A stretch of DNA of 64,000 bases, from contig NZ_SODU01000001.1 of the NCBI RefSeq assembly GCF_004366075.1, positions 1,757,134 through 1,821,133 of the forward strand. Reading direction: 5' to 3'. Shown in pieces: positions 34,255-43,674 of this stretch (position 1 is the first letter of the stretch; every line of letters starts with the position of its first letter). A model generated the notes under the pieces. It was not told where the DNA came from. It ran no database searches and saw only the letters and a list, made by a program, of their open reading frames with translations. A program made the position numbers and the translations under genes. Source of the DNA: Kribbella pratensis (GTDB lineage: Bacteria; Actinomycetota; Actinomycetes; Propionibacteriales; Kribbellaceae).

Positions 34255-35748
34255 GTGTCCGGAACGCAACAGGACATCGCGGAGGAGAAGACTTTCTTCG
34301 GTCATCCTCGCGGGTTGATGACGCTGTTCACCACGGAGCTGTGGGAGCGGTTCAGCTACTACGGGATGCGCGCGATCCTGCTGCTGTACCTGACCGACCA
34401 GGCGCACGGGCTCGGCCTCGGTGAGTCACTCGGGCAGGCAGTGGTGTCGATCTACGGCGCCTCGGTCTACCTGCTGTCGGTCCTCGGCGGCTGGTTCGCG
34501 GACCGCGTGTTCGGTGCCCGTCGCACCGTCCTGTACGGCGGTACCGTGATCGTCTCCGGCCACCTGTGTCTCGCCCTGCCGTCGACCGGACCGGCGTACG
34601 CCGGGATCGCGTTGGTTGCCCTCGGCACCGGACTGCTGAAGCCGAACGTGTCCACGATGGTCGGCGCGCTCTACGAGCAAGGCGATACGCGACGGGACTC
34701 GGCGTTCTCGATCTTCTACATGGGGATCAACATCGGGTCGTTCTCGGCGCCGTTCGTGGTCGGGTTCCTGCGCCGCGAGTTCGGGTTCCACGTCGCGTTC
34801 GCGGCGGCCGCGGTCGGTATGACGCTGGCGCTGGTCGCCTACCTGCTCGGTCGGCGCACCCTGCACGGCCGCGGCGACACCCCGCCGAACCCACTGACCG
34901 CAGCCGACCGGCCGACGATGATCAAGGTCTCGGCCGCGGTCGTCGCGTTGCTCGGTGTGGTGTTCGCCTGGTCGGCCTGGCGATCCGGAGGCGTCGGCCC
35001 GCGGCCGGTCGTGGACGCCATCTCGTACGTGTGCTTCCTGGCGCCGATCGCGTACTTCGTGATGCTGCTGCGGAGCCCGCTGGTCACGCCGGTCGAACGG
35101 CAGCGGGTCCGCGCGTACATCCCGTTGTTCGTCGCGGCGATGCTGTTCTTCATGCTGTTCGAGCAGGCCGCGACCACGCTGACGACGTTCGCGGCGAGCC
35201 GGACGCAACTGGACCTGTTCGGGATCGAGATCTCGCCGGAGTTCTTCCAGTCCGTCAACCCGTTCTCGATCGTTGTGCTGGCGCCGGTGTTCGCGGTGAT
35301 CTGGATCCGGCTCGGCGACCGCGGGCCGTCGATCGGGCAGAAGTTCGCGACCGGGCTGCTGCTGGCCGGCATCTCGTTCGCGGTGATGGCGCTCGCCTCG
35401 TCGGTTGCCGGGGACAACCTCGCGTCGCCGCTGTGGCTGGTGGCCGTGTACGTGATCCAGACTCTCGGCGAACTGTTCCTCTCCCCGGTCGGCCTGGCCG
35501 CGACGACCGTCCTCGCGCCGCGTGCGTTCCTCAGCCAGATGATGGCGCTGTGGTTCCTCGCCCCGGCAGCGGGTCAGGCGATCACCGCCCAGCTCGTGCA
35601 GGCGACCGAGGATGCGTCGGACACGGCGTACTTCGGTGGCCTCGCGGTCGTGACGATCGTGGTCGCGGTCGTCGTCTTCGCGCTGGCACCGTGGATCCGG
35701 CGGCACACCGACGTCCGGGACAGTGCCGACGTACGAGAAACGTCGTAG
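34255..35748 (+). CDS. POT/PTR2 family proton-coupled peptide transporter
   Basis: The 497-residue membrane protein has about 14 hydrophobic helices. The POT motif ELWERFSYYGMRAILLLYL (ExxERFxYY, near residue 30) and the PTR2 signature FYMGINIGSFSAPFVVGFL are clear. It should import di- and tripeptides with protons. GTG 34255 is preferred because GGGAG lies 9 bases upstream; TTG 34249 is only 3 bases from it. It runs in the same direction as the SemiSWEET-like and monooxygenase genes, 69 bases before a separate promoter. Confidence 0.93.
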   Translation: MSGTQQDIAEEKTFFGHPRGLMTLFTTELWERFSYYGMRAILLLYLTDQAHGLGLGESLGQAVVSIYGASVYLLSVLGGWFADRVFGARRTVLYGGTVIVSGHLCLALPSTGPAYAGIALVALGTGLLKPNVSTMVGALYEQGDTRRDSAFSIFYMGINIGSFSAPFVVGFLRREFGFHVAFAAAAVGMTLALVAYLLGRRTLHGRGDTPPNPLTAADRPTMIKVSAAVVALLGVVFAWSAWRSGGVGPRPVVDAISYVCFLAPIAYFVMLLRSPLVTPVERQRVRAYIPLFVAAMLFFMLFEQAATTLTTFAASRTQLDLFGIEISPEFFQSVNPFSIVVLAPVFAVIWIRLGDRGPSIGQKFATGLLLAGISFAVMALASSVAGDNLASPLWLVAVYVIQTLGELFLSPVGLAATTVLAPRAFLSQMMALWFLAPAAGQAITAQLVQATEDASDTAYFGGLAVVTIVVAVVVFALAPWIRRHTDVRDSADVRETS

Positions 35749-35804
35749 TCGCACCGTTCGCGAGTTGCGCATTCCGTCCGACGCGGACGGCGGCCCGGGA
35801 GACC

Positions 35805-35817
35805 TAGCGTCAGTGAC
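35805..35817 (+). promoter_or_regulatory. Leaderless promoter -10 of SemiSWEET-like gene
   Basis: TAGCGT (35805-35810) is followed by 7 bases and ATG 35818, without a ribosome site. Confidence 0.4.
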
Positions 35818-36135
35818 ATGACTGGCGCAAGCGTTGCTCTTCTCGCGGGGACGATGTCCACCATCCTCTTCGCGTCGAGCGCCCTGCCGATGGTGGTCCG
35901 GGCGATCCGGACCCGCGACCTCGCGTCGTACAGCCCGGCCAACCTGGTGCTGGCCAACGTCGGCAACGCCGTCCACTGCATCTACGTGGTGCACCTGCCG
36001 CCAGGACCGATCTGGTTCCTGCACGGCTTCTACGTCGTGACGTCCGCGCTGATGTTGCTGTGGTGGCTGCGCTTCCACAATCAGTTCCACAGGCACCGGC
36101 GCGAGGTCAGGGAGGTCAGGGAGGTTCTGACATGA
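35818..36135 (+). CDS. SemiSWEET/PQ-loop-like small membrane protein
   Basis: The 105-residue protein has three hydrophobic helices (about 5-27, 43-60 and 64-86). After helix 1, SALPMVVRAIRTRDLASYS resembles the PQ-loop motif of SemiSWEET sugar carriers (P-x7-10-R-S-x-S), though the Gln of PQ is Met. The tail is basic with VREVREV repeats. SemiSWEETs dimerise to move sugars, so transport of a small solute is possible but unproven. Its TGA overlaps the ATG of the next gene (ATGA), so it is co-translated with the flavoprotein and may supply or export its substrate or product. Confidence 0.75.
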   Translation: MTGASVALLAGTMSTILFASSALPMVVRAIRTRDLASYSPANLVLANVGNAVHCIYVVHLPPGPIWFLHGFYVVTSALMLLWWLRFHNQFHRHRREVREVREVLT

Positions 36136-37217
36136 ACACCATCATCATCGGCGCCGGACAGGCCGGACTCGCCACCGGCTACCACCTGCAACGGCTCGGG
36201 GAGCCGTTCACGATCCTGGACGGCAACGCCCGGGTCGGCGACCAGTGGCGGGCGCAGTGGGACAGCCTGCGGCTCTACTCCCCCGCCAAGTACGACGGCC
36301 TGCCCGGGCTGCCGTTTCCGGGCGATCCGTGGAACTACCCCACCAAGGACGAGGTCGCCGACTACCTCGCCGCGTATTCGACCCGTTTCGACCTGCCGAT
36401 CCGGCACAACACCCGGGTCGAAAGGCTCGAGCGCCTCGACGGCCGCTGGATCGTGGTCACCGGCACGGAGCGGATCGCGACCGACAACGTCGTCGTCGCC
36501 ACGGGCACCTTCGGGCGTACGCCGTACCTCCCGGACTTCGCCGTCGACCTGGATCCCGCGATCCGGCAACTGCACTCGTCGGAGTACCGGCGGCCGGCGC
36601 AGCTCAAGGACGGGCCGGTGCTCGTGGTCGGCGCGTCACACTCCGGCACCGATGTCGCGTACGAGGTCGCGCAGACCCACGACACCATCCTGTGCGGTCG
36701 CGATCCCGGGCAGATGCCGTTCCGTCCCGGCGCACGCGGTCAGGCGATCTTCTGGCCGGTGTTCCTGTTCGTCGGACGGCATCTGGTCACGCGCCGGTCG
36801 CCGATCGGCAAGTCGGCGATGGAGGAGATCCGGTTCCACGGCGGCCCGATGATCCGGGTGAAGCGGGCGGACCTGCTCGAGCGTGGCGTCGAGCGCGTGC
36901 ACGACCGGGTGACCGGCGCCCGGAACGGGCAGCCCGTGCTCGCGGACGGCCGCGTACTCGAAGTGGCCAACGTCGTCTGGGCGACCGGCTTCCAGCAGGT
37001 CTTCGACTGGATCAAGGCGCCGGTGATCGGGCCCGACGGCTGGCCACGCGAGTTCCGCGGCGTGGTCGCGGACGCGCCAGGCCTGTTCTTCTGCGGTCTG
37101 TCCTTCCAGTACTCCTTCAGCTCGATGGTGCTGCCCGGTGTCGGGCGGGACGCCGGGTACGTCGCCAAACACATCGCGGCCCGGTCCCGGACGGACCGGA
37201 GTCTTGCCGCCGCGTGA
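36132..37217 (+). CDS. FAD/NAD(P)-dependent monooxygenase-like oxidoreductase
   Basis: The 361-residue flavoprotein opens with the FAD Rossmann motif [16 protein letters not shown] and has a second NAD(P) Rossmann motif [17 protein letters not shown] near residue 160 and WATGFQ near residue 285, as in flavin-containing and YUC/CzcO-type monooxygenases. It is shorter than Baeyer-Villiger enzymes. The end [26 protein letters not shown] is typical. The substrate is not predictable. It is translationally coupled to the small membrane protein before it and followed by a LuxR-type regulator. Confidence 0.9.
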   Translation: MNTIIIGAGQAGLATGYHLQRLGEPFTILDGNARVGDQWRAQWDSLRLYSPAKYDGLPGLPFPGDPWNYPTKDEVADYLAAYSTRFDLPIRHNTRVERLERLDGRWIVVTGTERIATDNVVVATGTFGRTPYLPDFAVDLDPAIRQLHSSEYRRPAQLKDGPVLVVGASHSGTDVAYEVAQTHDTILCGRDPGQMPFRPGARGQAIFWPVFLFVGRHLVTRRSPIGKSAMEEIRFHGGPMIRVKRADLLERGVERVHDRVTGARNGQPVLADGRVLEVANVVWATGFQQVFDWIKAPVIGPDGWPREFRGVVADAPGLFFCGLSFQYSFSSMVLPGVGRDAGYVAKHIAARSRTDRSLAAA

Positions 37218-37251
37218 CCGACAGGCGCATGCTCGCGAGTGGGGGCATGTG

Positions 37252-38886
37252 ATGGGGATTGTCGACGATCTACAGCGGGCCCGGACGGCGTTCGAGCGCC
37301 GCGACTGGGCGGCCGCGTACGACCGGCTCACCATGGCGGACGGTGAGCCGGGGACCGCCCTCGGCCCGGAAGACCTGATGACGCTGGCCACGGCGGCGTT
37401 CCTGCTCGGTGACACGGACGGCTGCATCCGCGCCCTGCAGCGCGGCTACCGGCTGCGCATCGACGCCGGCGACGTGCTGGGCGCGGTGCGGTTCGCCTTC
37501 TGGCTGGCGCTCGTCCTCAACGTCCGCGGCGAGGTGGCGGTCGGCAGTGGCTGGGCCGCCCGCGCCCACCGCCTGCTGGTGGACCAGCCGGAGGACGTAC
37601 TGGAACGCGGCTACCTCCGCGTCCACGACTTCTTCCGGTGCCTGGACAGCGGTGACTTCCCGGGCGCTCTGGCGGTGAGTGAGGACATGATCGGCATCGC
37701 CCGCCGGCACTCCGATCCCGACCTGCTCGCCCAGAGCCTGGTCTGCAAAGGCCGGCTGCTGATGTACTCCGGCCGGGTGCCGGAGGGCCTGGCCCTGCTG
37801 GACGAGGCGATGGTCGCCGTCGCGGCCGGTGAGCTCTCGCCGATCTTCGCGGGCAACGTGTACTGCGCGATGATCGAGGCCTGCCAGGAGGTACTGGACT
37901 TCGCTCGTGCGTCCGCCTGGACGACGGCGCTGACGCGCTGGTGCGACAGTCAGCCGGACCTGGTGCCGTTCACCGGGCAGTGCGCGGTCCATCGCGGTCA
38001 GATCCTGCGCCTGCACGCGGCGTACCCGGAGGCGCTGGCGGAGTTCGACGCCGCCTGCCGCCGGTATGCGGCCGCGGGATCCCAGGTCGCGGCCGGCCTC
38101 GCGTTGACCGAGCAGGGCGACGTACTGCGGATCTGCGGCGAGTTTTCGGCGGCGCAGGCGGCGTACGACGAAGCGGCCGGGTACGGGCACGAACCGCAGC
38201 CGGGCCGGGCGCTGCTCCTGCTGGCCCGTGGCCGGACCGCGGCCGCGGTTGCCGCCGTACGGCGTCTGCTCGCGGAGACCGGCGATCCGGTGCATCGTTC
38301 GCGGCTGCTCGCGGGCGCGGTCGAGGTCCTGCTCGCCGGCGAGGCCGTGGACGAGGCCTCGTCGGCGGCTGAGGAGTTGTCGGCAATCGCCGACAGCTTC
38401 GGCTGCGCGGGGCTACGGGCGTCGGCGGCGTACTGTCTGGCGCTGGTCGCGCTGCAGGACCGCGACCCGGACCGCTCGTTGCGTCAGGCAAGGGTTGCCG
38501 GTCAGTTGTGGAACGAGTTGCAGGCCCCGTACGAGGTGGCGCGGGCGAAGGTACTGGTCGGACGGTCGTTCCGGTTGCTCGGGGACGAGGACTCTGCGAC
38601 CACCGAACTGAAGGCCGCCTGCCACAGTTTCACCGAACTCGGCGTCGTGCCTGCGCGGCAGGAAGTCGAGCGGCTGCTGCACACCGAGAGCACCGGCGGT
38701 CTCACCGCACGCGAGCTCGAGGTCCTGCGACTGGTTGCGGTGGGCAACAGCAACGCCGAGATCGCGGAGCGGCTGGTGCTGAGCGACAAGACCGTCGCCC
38801 GGCACCTCACCAACATCTTCGCGAAGCTCGACGTACCGTCCCGGACCGCGGCCGCGGCGTATGCCCGCGATCACGACCTGCTCTGA
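37252..38886 (+). CDS. LuxR-family regulator with TPR-like sensor region
   Basis: The 544-residue protein has a helical, TPR-like N-terminal region (residues about 1-475) and a C-terminal LuxR helix-turn-helix [43 protein letters not shown]. There is no ATPase domain, so it is smaller than LAL regulators. GGGGG lies 6 bases before ATG 37252. Its 3' end overlaps the convergent FAD monooxygenase gene by 16 bases. It may control the flanking oxidase genes; the signal is unknown. Confidence 0.9.
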   Translation: MGIVDDLQRARTAFERRDWAAAYDRLTMADGEPGTALGPEDLMTLATAAFLLGDTDGCIRALQRGYRLRIDAGDVLGAVRFAFWLALVLNVRGEVAVGSGWAARAHRLLVDQPEDVLERGYLRVHDFFRCLDSGDFPGALAVSEDMIGIARRHSDPDLLAQSLVCKGRLLMYSGRVPEGLALLDEAMVAVAAGELSPIFAGNVYCAMIEACQEVLDFARASAWTTALTRWCDSQPDLVPFTGQCAVHRGQILRLHAAYPEALAEFDAACRRYAAAGSQVAAGLALTEQGDVLRICGEFSAAQAAYDEAAGYGHEPQPGRALLLLARGRTAAAVAAVRRLLAETGDPVHRSRLLAGAVEVLLAGEAVDEASSAAEELSAIADSFGCAGLRASAAYCLALVALQDRDPDRSLRQARVAGQLWNELQAPYEVARAKVLVGRSFRLLGDEDSATTELKAACHSFTELGVVPARQEVERLLHTESTGGLTARELEVLRLVAVGNSNAEIAERLVLSDKTVARHLTNIFAKLDVPSRTAAAAYARDHDLL

Positions 38887-40367
38887 GCCACCCAGGTCGA
38901 CAACGCTTCATCCAGTCCCGTCGCGGTGCCGTCCGCGGCGGCCCAGGCGACGTACCCGTCCGGCCGGATCAGCACGCCGGTGAGATCGCCGTCGTACTTC
39001 GTCGTGAGCACGCGGACCCGCCCGGATGCGAGGTCGCGCAGTTGCGCCGAATCGGACAGGTCCAGCAGCAGCGCCTTGCCGTCGAACAGGTGCTCCCCCA
39101 GCCGCGTACCGTCCGCGAACTTGAAGTCCGGCGCACCCGAGCCGACCAGCTCGTGCGTGCCCTCGATCGGGTAGCGATGCAGAACACCGGACAACTTCTT
39201 CGCGAGGTACGTCGTACCGCCCGACGTCTCGAGCAAGTCCTTGACCACGCTGCGCAACGCCGAGGTCCGGAAATCCGTGCGCATCAAGGCGACCTGGGCG
39301 CGCGTCCAGTCCAGGACCCACTCGCCGATCGGGTGCCGTTCGGTCGTGTAGGTGTCGAGGAGACCCGCGGGTGCGGTGCCTTGGATCGTCGCAGCCAGCT
39401 TCCAGCCGAGGTTGACCGCGTCACCGATCCCGAGGTTCAGGCCCTGACCGCCGAAGGGTGAGTGCACGTGTGCCGCGTCCCCGGCGAGCAGCACGCGTCC
39501 GATGCGGTACGTCGTGGCCTGCCGTGCGTTGTCGGTGAACCTCGTCGCCGACAGCAGGCGGGTGACCGTGACGTCGACGCCGGTGACCCGGCGCAGGCTG
39601 CCCTGGATCTCGTCGGCGGTGATCGGTGCGTCGCGGTCCTCCGGCGGGCCGTCGAACTCGACGGTCAGCACCCTGCCGGGAACCGGTCCGTGCGCGTAGA
39701 GCCCGGTCTCGGTGTAGTTCCAGCTGCGGCGCAGGCCCTCGGCGCCTTCGAGTTCCACGATCGCCTGCCGGCCAGTGATCGCCGGCTCGGTACCGGGGAA
39801 GTCGAACCCAGCCAGCTTGCGTACCAGACTGCGGCCGCCATCGGCGCCGACCAACCAGCCCGCCCGCACCGAGCCGGCGCTCAACTGGACCGTTACGCCC
39901 TCGTCGTCGGCGTCGAAGCCGGTGACCTCCACCCCACGCCGGATCTCGACGCCGAGCTCGGCGGCCCGCGCGCCCAGTACGGACTCGATCGCCTGCTGCC
40001 CGACCGCGACCACCGACACCGCGGGACCGGCATCGCGGAAGTCCGGATCCGCGAAGTCCACCCCGGCGGAGCTGACCATGATCCCGGCGAAGTGCCCGGC
40101 CGGCGGCGGACCGCTCGGCGCCTTCCCGCCGCGGAACGCCTTCATCTGCTCGTATGCGAGCCGCTGGTGCTCCTGCAGCGCCGGCAGCATCCCGCGCCGG
40201 TACAACGCCTCGGCGGTCGGCACGTTGATCGAGCCGGCCTTGATCGTCGGGTCGATCTCGAGCAGCCGCTCGACGACCAGTACGCCGACTCCGGCCAGCG
40301 CGAGCTCGCAGGCCAGCATCAGTCCGACCGGCCCGCCGCCGGCGATCACCACGTCCTTGTTGTCCAT
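38871..40367 (-). CDS. FAD-dependent aromatic hydroxylase (PheA/TfdB type)
   Basis: The 498-residue enzyme has the three flavoprotein hydroxylase motifs: [17 protein letters not shown] at residue 9, the DG motif [13 protein letters not shown] near 175, and [36 protein letters not shown] near 285, plus a C-terminal thioredoxin-like domain. This is the architecture of phenol hydroxylases and of polyketide-tailoring oxygenases. It uses NAD(P)H and oxygen to hydroxylate an aromatic or polyketide substrate. It is divergent from a TetR regulator across 49 bases with an operator-like repeat, so induction by substrate is likely. Confidence 0.92.
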   Translation of the reverse strand: MDNKDVVIAGGGPVGLMLACELALAGVGVLVVERLLEIDPTIKAGSINVPTAEALYRRGMLPALQEHQRLAYEQMKAFRGGKAPSGPPPAGHFAGIMVSSAGVDFADPDFRDAGPAVSVVAVGQQAIESVLGARAAELGVEIRRGVEVTGFDADDEGVTVQLSAGSVRAGWLVGADGGRSLVRKLAGFDFPGTEPAITGRQAIVELEGAEGLRRSWNYTETGLYAHGPVPGRVLTVEFDGPPEDRDAPITADEIQGSLRRVTGVDVTVTRLLSATRFTDNARQATTYRIGRVLLAGDAAHVHSPFGGQGLNLGIGDAVNLGWKLAATIQGTAPAGLLDTYTTERHPIGEWVLDWTRAQVALMRTDFRTSALRSVVKDLLETSGGTTYLAKKLSGVLHRYPIEGTHELVGSGAPDFKFADGTRLGEHLFDGKALLLDLSDSAQLRDLASGRVRVLTTKYDGDLTGVLIRPDGYVAWAAADGTATGLDEALSTWVAQSRS

Positions 40368-40379
40368 GGCGAAATCTTA

Positions 40380-40400
40380 GACCGAGTATAAAATTTGGTC
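40380..40400. promoter_or_regulatory. Operator candidate between FAD hydroxylase and TetR
   Basis: GACC (40380-40383) and GGTC (40397-40400) bracket an AT-rich centre (GAGTATAAAATTT) in the 49-base divergent gap. It overlaps the promoter region of both genes. Confidence 0.4.
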
Positions 40401-40403
40401 CAG

Positions 40404-40416
40404 TACAATTCTGACC
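40404..40416 (+). promoter_or_regulatory. Leaderless promoter -10 of TetR gene
   Basis: TACAAT (40404-40409) is followed by 7 bases and ATG 40417, with no Shine-Dalgarno. Confidence 0.5.
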
Positions 40417-41058
40417 ATGGCGGAGCAAGGACTGCGGGAACGCAAGAAGCAGGCGACCCGGCGGATGATCGCGGACGTGGCCACCGGCCTGTTCGTGACC
40501 CGCGGGTTCGACGCGGTGACGGTCGCCGAGATCGCCGAGGCGGCCGGTGTGTCCAAGATGACGGTCTTCAACTACTTCCCGCGCAAAGAGGATCTGTACC
40601 TGGACCGGCACCTCGACCGGCTCCGTGAACTCGAGGCCGTCGTCCGCGACCGGCCTGCCGGCGAACCGGTGACCACCGCGATGCGCCGCTATCACCACGA
40701 GTTGCTTGCTGCGGGGCACCCGCTGTCCGGTGCGATCGCGGGCGTGCACGGGTTCTGGAGCGTGCTGCAGTCCAGCCCCGCTCTGATGGCCCGCATGATC
40801 GAGCAGGAACACGAGATCGGCGACATGCTGGCCGGCGTGCTGGCCGAAGAGACCGGCGACGAGTTCTCCGCGCGCCTGGTCGCGAACCTGCTGACCGCCA
40901 CCATCACCACGATCTTCCGGACCCCGGTCGGCCGGATCGTGGCCGGCGACGACGTCGAGCAGGTCCGCCGCGATCAGGTGGCCGTCATCGACCGGGCGTT
41001 CGACGTACTGGAACAAGGGATCGGTCCTCGGAGGGAGCAGGTTCACTCCGACGGGTGA
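40417..41058 (+). CDS. TetR family transcriptional regulator
   Basis: The 213-residue protein has a textbook TetR DNA-binding domain at residues 8-58 (RKKQATRRMIADVATGLFVTRGFDAVTVAEIAEAAGVSKMTVFNYFPRKEDL), followed by the helical ligand domain. It is divergent from the FAD aromatic hydroxylase and probably represses it. A consensus -10 lies 7 bases before the ATG, so the mRNA should be leaderless. The next gene begins 35 bases downstream on the same strand. Confidence 0.93.
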   Translation: MAEQGLRERKKQATRRMIADVATGLFVTRGFDAVTVAEIAEAAGVSKMTVFNYFPRKEDLYLDRHLDRLRELEAVVRDRPAGEPVTTAMRRYHHELLAAGHPLSGAIAGVHGFWSVLQSSPALMARMIEQEHEIGDMLAGVLAEETGDEFSARLVANLLTATITTIFRTPVGRIVAGDDVEQVRRDQVAVIDRAFDVLEQGIGPRREQVHSDG

Positions 41059-41093
41059 GGCGGCGCCGGGGCGGTAGGCCGGATGCTCGGAAC

Positions 41094-41618
41094 GTGAGCA
41101 CAACTGAGCGTCCCGTCCCCCGCTGGGCCTACGTCCTCGCCCACGCGATCCCGTTCCTGACCCTGCCGTCCGGACTCTGGCGGCTGGGTCTCGTCTTCGG
41201 TTCGTCGATGGGCATGCTGGACGACAACGGCAACCCCGCCCTGCTCGGAGGTATCGGCGAAAGGGTGTACGTCGTCTCGCTGTCGATCGTGTCCGAGCTG
41301 GTCGCGCTGACCGCGCTGGGCCTGGTCAGTCGGTGGGGCGAGGTCGCGCCGCGCTGGATCCCGTTCATCGGCGGCCGGCGCGTCCATCCGTACGCCGCGA
41401 TCGTGCCCGCCGTCCTGGGATCGCTGTCCCTGATCGCGATCTGGACCTTCGGGTTCCGCGACGCGTTCACCGACCACTTCATCCCGTTCTCGGGCACGGG
41501 CTGGAAGGTACTGATGATGGCCTGCTACCTGCCGCTCAACCTCTGGGGACCCGCACTGCTGGTCGTCACCTGGGCGTACTACCGGCGGCGGGTCAGCGCG
41601 ACCGCGGTCGCGGTTTGA
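41094..41618 (+). CDS. Four-helix membrane protein, unknown function
   Basis: The 174-residue protein has about four membrane helices (near residues 9-28, 55-75, 95-115 and 135-158) and short loops such as WGEVAPRWIPFIGGRRVHPYAAIVPA. I recognise no characterised family, although similar hypothetical membrane proteins are common in actinomycetes. GTG 41094 is chosen because the family-like sequence VSTTERPVPRWAYVLAH begins there; an upstream in-frame GTG at 41055 overlaps the tetR end. Its 3' end overlaps the convergent pirin gene by 26 bases. Confidence 0.75.
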   Translation: MSTTERPVPRWAYVLAHAIPFLTLPSGLWRLGLVFGSSMGMLDDNGNPALLGGIGERVYVVSLSIVSELVALTALGLVSRWGEVAPRWIPFIGGRRVHPYAAIVPAVLGSLSLIAIWTFGFRDAFTDHFIPFSGTGWKVLMMACYLPLNLWGPALLVVTWAYYRRRVSATAVAV

Positions 41619-42600
41619 GCGTCGTCCCGGGCAGCGGCGGAGCAGGCAGCGGATCGCCGTCGTACCCGGGGACCATGCTGAACCTGTCGTTGCCCCCAGC
41701 ATCGATGGCGGCCTGCCAGGCGTCCCGCGCGGCGACGATGTCCTCGTGCGAGCGGCCGATGAAGTTCCACCACATCACCAGCTCCTCCTCGAACGGTTCA
41801 CCGCCGAGCAGGAGGAACCGCACACCATTGCTCGAGGCGACGAGCTCGATCGCGTCGCGACCGGCGCCGAGGTAGGTCATCTCGCCGAAGCCCGGCGTCA
41901 ATTCCCCGACCGTCAGCAATCCGTCGACCGCGAGGACGGCGTACTCGTTGGACGGTGTCAGCGGGAGCGAGATAGTGCGGCCCGGCTCGATCGTGACATC
42001 GGCGCCGACGAGCGGGGTGTACGCCGGGGCGGGTGACGTGACACCGGCGACGGTCCCGATCATCACGGTCACCTGCGCGCCGTCGAGGCCGAGCCGCGGC
42101 AGATCGGCGTACGCGTTGAAGGCGGGTGGGGTCGTCGTACGGACGTCGTCCGGCAGGGCGACCCACAGTTGGGCGCCGTGCAGCCTCGGCGGGGCGTCCG
42201 GGGTCGAGACCTCGGAGTGGGCGATGCCGTTGCCGGCGGTCATGATGTTCAACTCACCCGGGCGGACGAGCGCGTGCGATCCGACGCTGTCACGGTGCTC
42301 GATCTCGCCCTCGAACAGCCAGCTCACCGTCTGCAGGCTCGTGTGAGGGTGCGGCGGGACCTGCATGCCACGCTCCCCCGGTACGTCGTACGAGTCGACG
42401 CGCTGCGCCAGGTCCTCCGGCCCGTAGTGGTCCACGAAGCACCAGGCGCCGACCATCCGGCGGTTCTTGTTCGGCAGCAGCCGACGTACCTTCGTGGTCC
42501 GCCCCAGCACGACGTCGCGCGCCTCGAGCATCTCCAGCGCGGGCCCCTCACAGTCGCCAGTCCCGACAACCTCAACCGGATCTTGCTCCAGATCACTCAT
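41593..42600 (-). CDS. Pirin family protein
   Basis: The 335-residue protein is a bicupin pirin. Metal ligands are visible in MQVPPHPHTSLQTVSWLFEGEIEHRDS (two His of HPH) and NIMTAGNGIAHSEVS (His and Glu). Pirins bind Fe(II); bacterial members include quercetinase-like dioxygenases and proteins that modulate pyruvate dehydrogenase. ATG 42600 overlaps the TGA of the PHP gene (ATGA), so the two are coupled. The frame extends far upstream but that part is an antisense reading of the PHP gene. Its 3' end overlaps the membrane protein gene by 26 bases. Confidence 0.92.
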   Translation of the reverse strand: MSDLEQDPVEVVGTGDCEGPALEMLEARDVVLGRTTKVRRLLPNKNRRMVGAWCFVDHYGPEDLAQRVDSYDVPGERGMQVPPHPHTSLQTVSWLFEGEIEHRDSVGSHALVRPGELNIMTAGNGIAHSEVSTPDAPPRLHGAQLWVALPDDVRTTTPPAFNAYADLPRLGLDGAQVTVMIGTVAGVTSPAPAYTPLVGADVTIEPGRTISLPLTPSNEYAVLAVDGLLTVGELTPGFGEMTYLGAGRDAIELVASSNGVRFLLLGGEPFEEELVMWWNFIGRSHEDIVAARDAWQAAIDAGGNDRFSMVPGYDGDPLPAPPLPGTTLKPRPRSR

Positions 42601-43640
42601 GACGCCGTCCATTCCAGGAGTTTCTGCTGGTCCCAGGTGTTGATGACGCGGTCGGGCGACACACCGCAGTCCTCGGCGCGTTCGCAGCCGTAGACCTGCC
42701 AGTCGAGCTGGCCGGGCGCGTGCGCGTCGGTGTCGATCGAGAACACGCAGTCCATCTCGACCGCCATCGAGAGCAGCCGCTTCGGCGGGTCGAGCCGTTC
42801 GGGACGGGAGTTGATCTCGACCGCCGTACCGAACTGGCGGCACGCCTCGAACACCACCTCGGCGTCGAACTCGGACTCGGGGCGCGTCCCGCGGCCGCCC
42901 GTGATCAGCCGGCCGGTGCAGTGACCGAGGACGTCCACGTGCGGGTTGGCGATCGCGCGGACCATCCGCTCGGTCATCGGCTCGGAGGCCATCCGCAGCT
43001 TCGAGTGGACGCTGGCCACCACCACGTCCAGCCGGGCGAGGATCTCGGAGTCGCAGTCCAGCGAGCCGTCGTCGAGGATGTCGACCTCGATACCGTTCAG
43101 GATCGTGAAGCCGTCCAGCTCGTCCTGGAGCTTCTTGTTGAGCTCGGCAACGACCTCGAGCTGCTGCAGCCGCCGTTCCCGGGACAGCCCGTTGGCGACG
43201 GTCAGCCGCGGCGAGTGGTCGGTGAGCGCGATGTACGAGTGGCCCAGGCGATGCGCCGTACGCGCCATCTCCTCGATCGGGCTGCCGCCGTCGGACCACT
43301 CGGAGTGCAGATGCAGGTCGGCCTTCAGCTCGGCGCGGAGGTCCTTGCCCGCGCCGGTCAGCTCTCCCGCGTCACCCTCCAGCTTGACCAGGTACGCCGG
43401 GGTCTTGCCGTCCATCGCCTCGATGATCACGGCCTCGGTCTTCGGCCCGATCCCCGGCAGCTCGGTCAGGGTCCCGGCGCGGCGGCGCGCCCGTACCTCG
43501 GCGGCCGGCAACGCGGCGATCGTGTCGGCCGCCCGCCGGTACGCCTTCACCCGGTGCGTCGGCTGCCGGTCACGCTCGAGGTAGTACCCGATCGCCCGCA
43601 GGGCCGCTACGGCGTCCGCCACGCCCGCGTTGTCCGTCAT
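42597..43640 (-). CDS. PHP-domain phosphoesterase with HhH region (PolX-like C-terminus)
   Basis: The 347-residue protein joins an N-terminal helix-hairpin-helix segment (RVKAYRRAADTIAALPA, LTELPGIGPKTEAVIIEAM, residues 25-85) to a PHP domain with metal ligands in KADLHLHSEWSDGGSP, ALTDHSP, NGIEVDI, ASVHS and IDTDAHAP. This is the arrangement of DNA polymerase X without the polymerase, so a DNA-related phosphoesterase is plausible. The start is uncertain: ATG 43640 has GGGAGG only 1 base away, and in-frame ATGs at 43649 and 43652 are alternatives. It is divergent from the PucR-type gene and coupled to pirin. Confidence 0.87.
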   Translation of the reverse strand: MTDNAGVADAVAALRAIGYYLERDRQPTHRVKAYRRAADTIAALPAAEVRARRRAGTLTELPGIGPKTEAVIIEAMDGKTPAYLVKLEGDAGELTGAGKDLRAELKADLHLHSEWSDGGSPIEEMARTAHRLGHSYIALTDHSPRLTVANGLSRERRLQQLEVVAELNKKLQDELDGFTILNGIEVDILDDGSLDCDSEILARLDVVVASVHSKLRMASEPMTERMVRAIANPHVDVLGHCTGRLITGGRGTRPESEFDAEVVFEACRQFGTAVEINSRPERLDPPKRLLSMAVEMDCVFSIDTDAHAPGQLDWQVYGCERAEDCGVSPDRVINTWDQQKLLEWTAS

Positions 43641-43662
43641 GCCTCCCATCATGGCAGCGGTC

Positions 43663-43674
43663 TATGGTCGGTTC
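43663..43674 (+). promoter_or_regulatory. Leaderless promoter -10 of PucR/FasR gene
   Basis: TATGGT (43663-43668) is followed by 6 bases and GTG 43675, without a Shine-Dalgarno. Confidence 0.4.

Noticed and set aside
42613..43299. N-terminal extension of the pirin frame
   Set aside because: It is an out-of-frame antisense-like reading within the PHP gene region; the ATGA overlap at 42597-42600 gives the natural pirin start.
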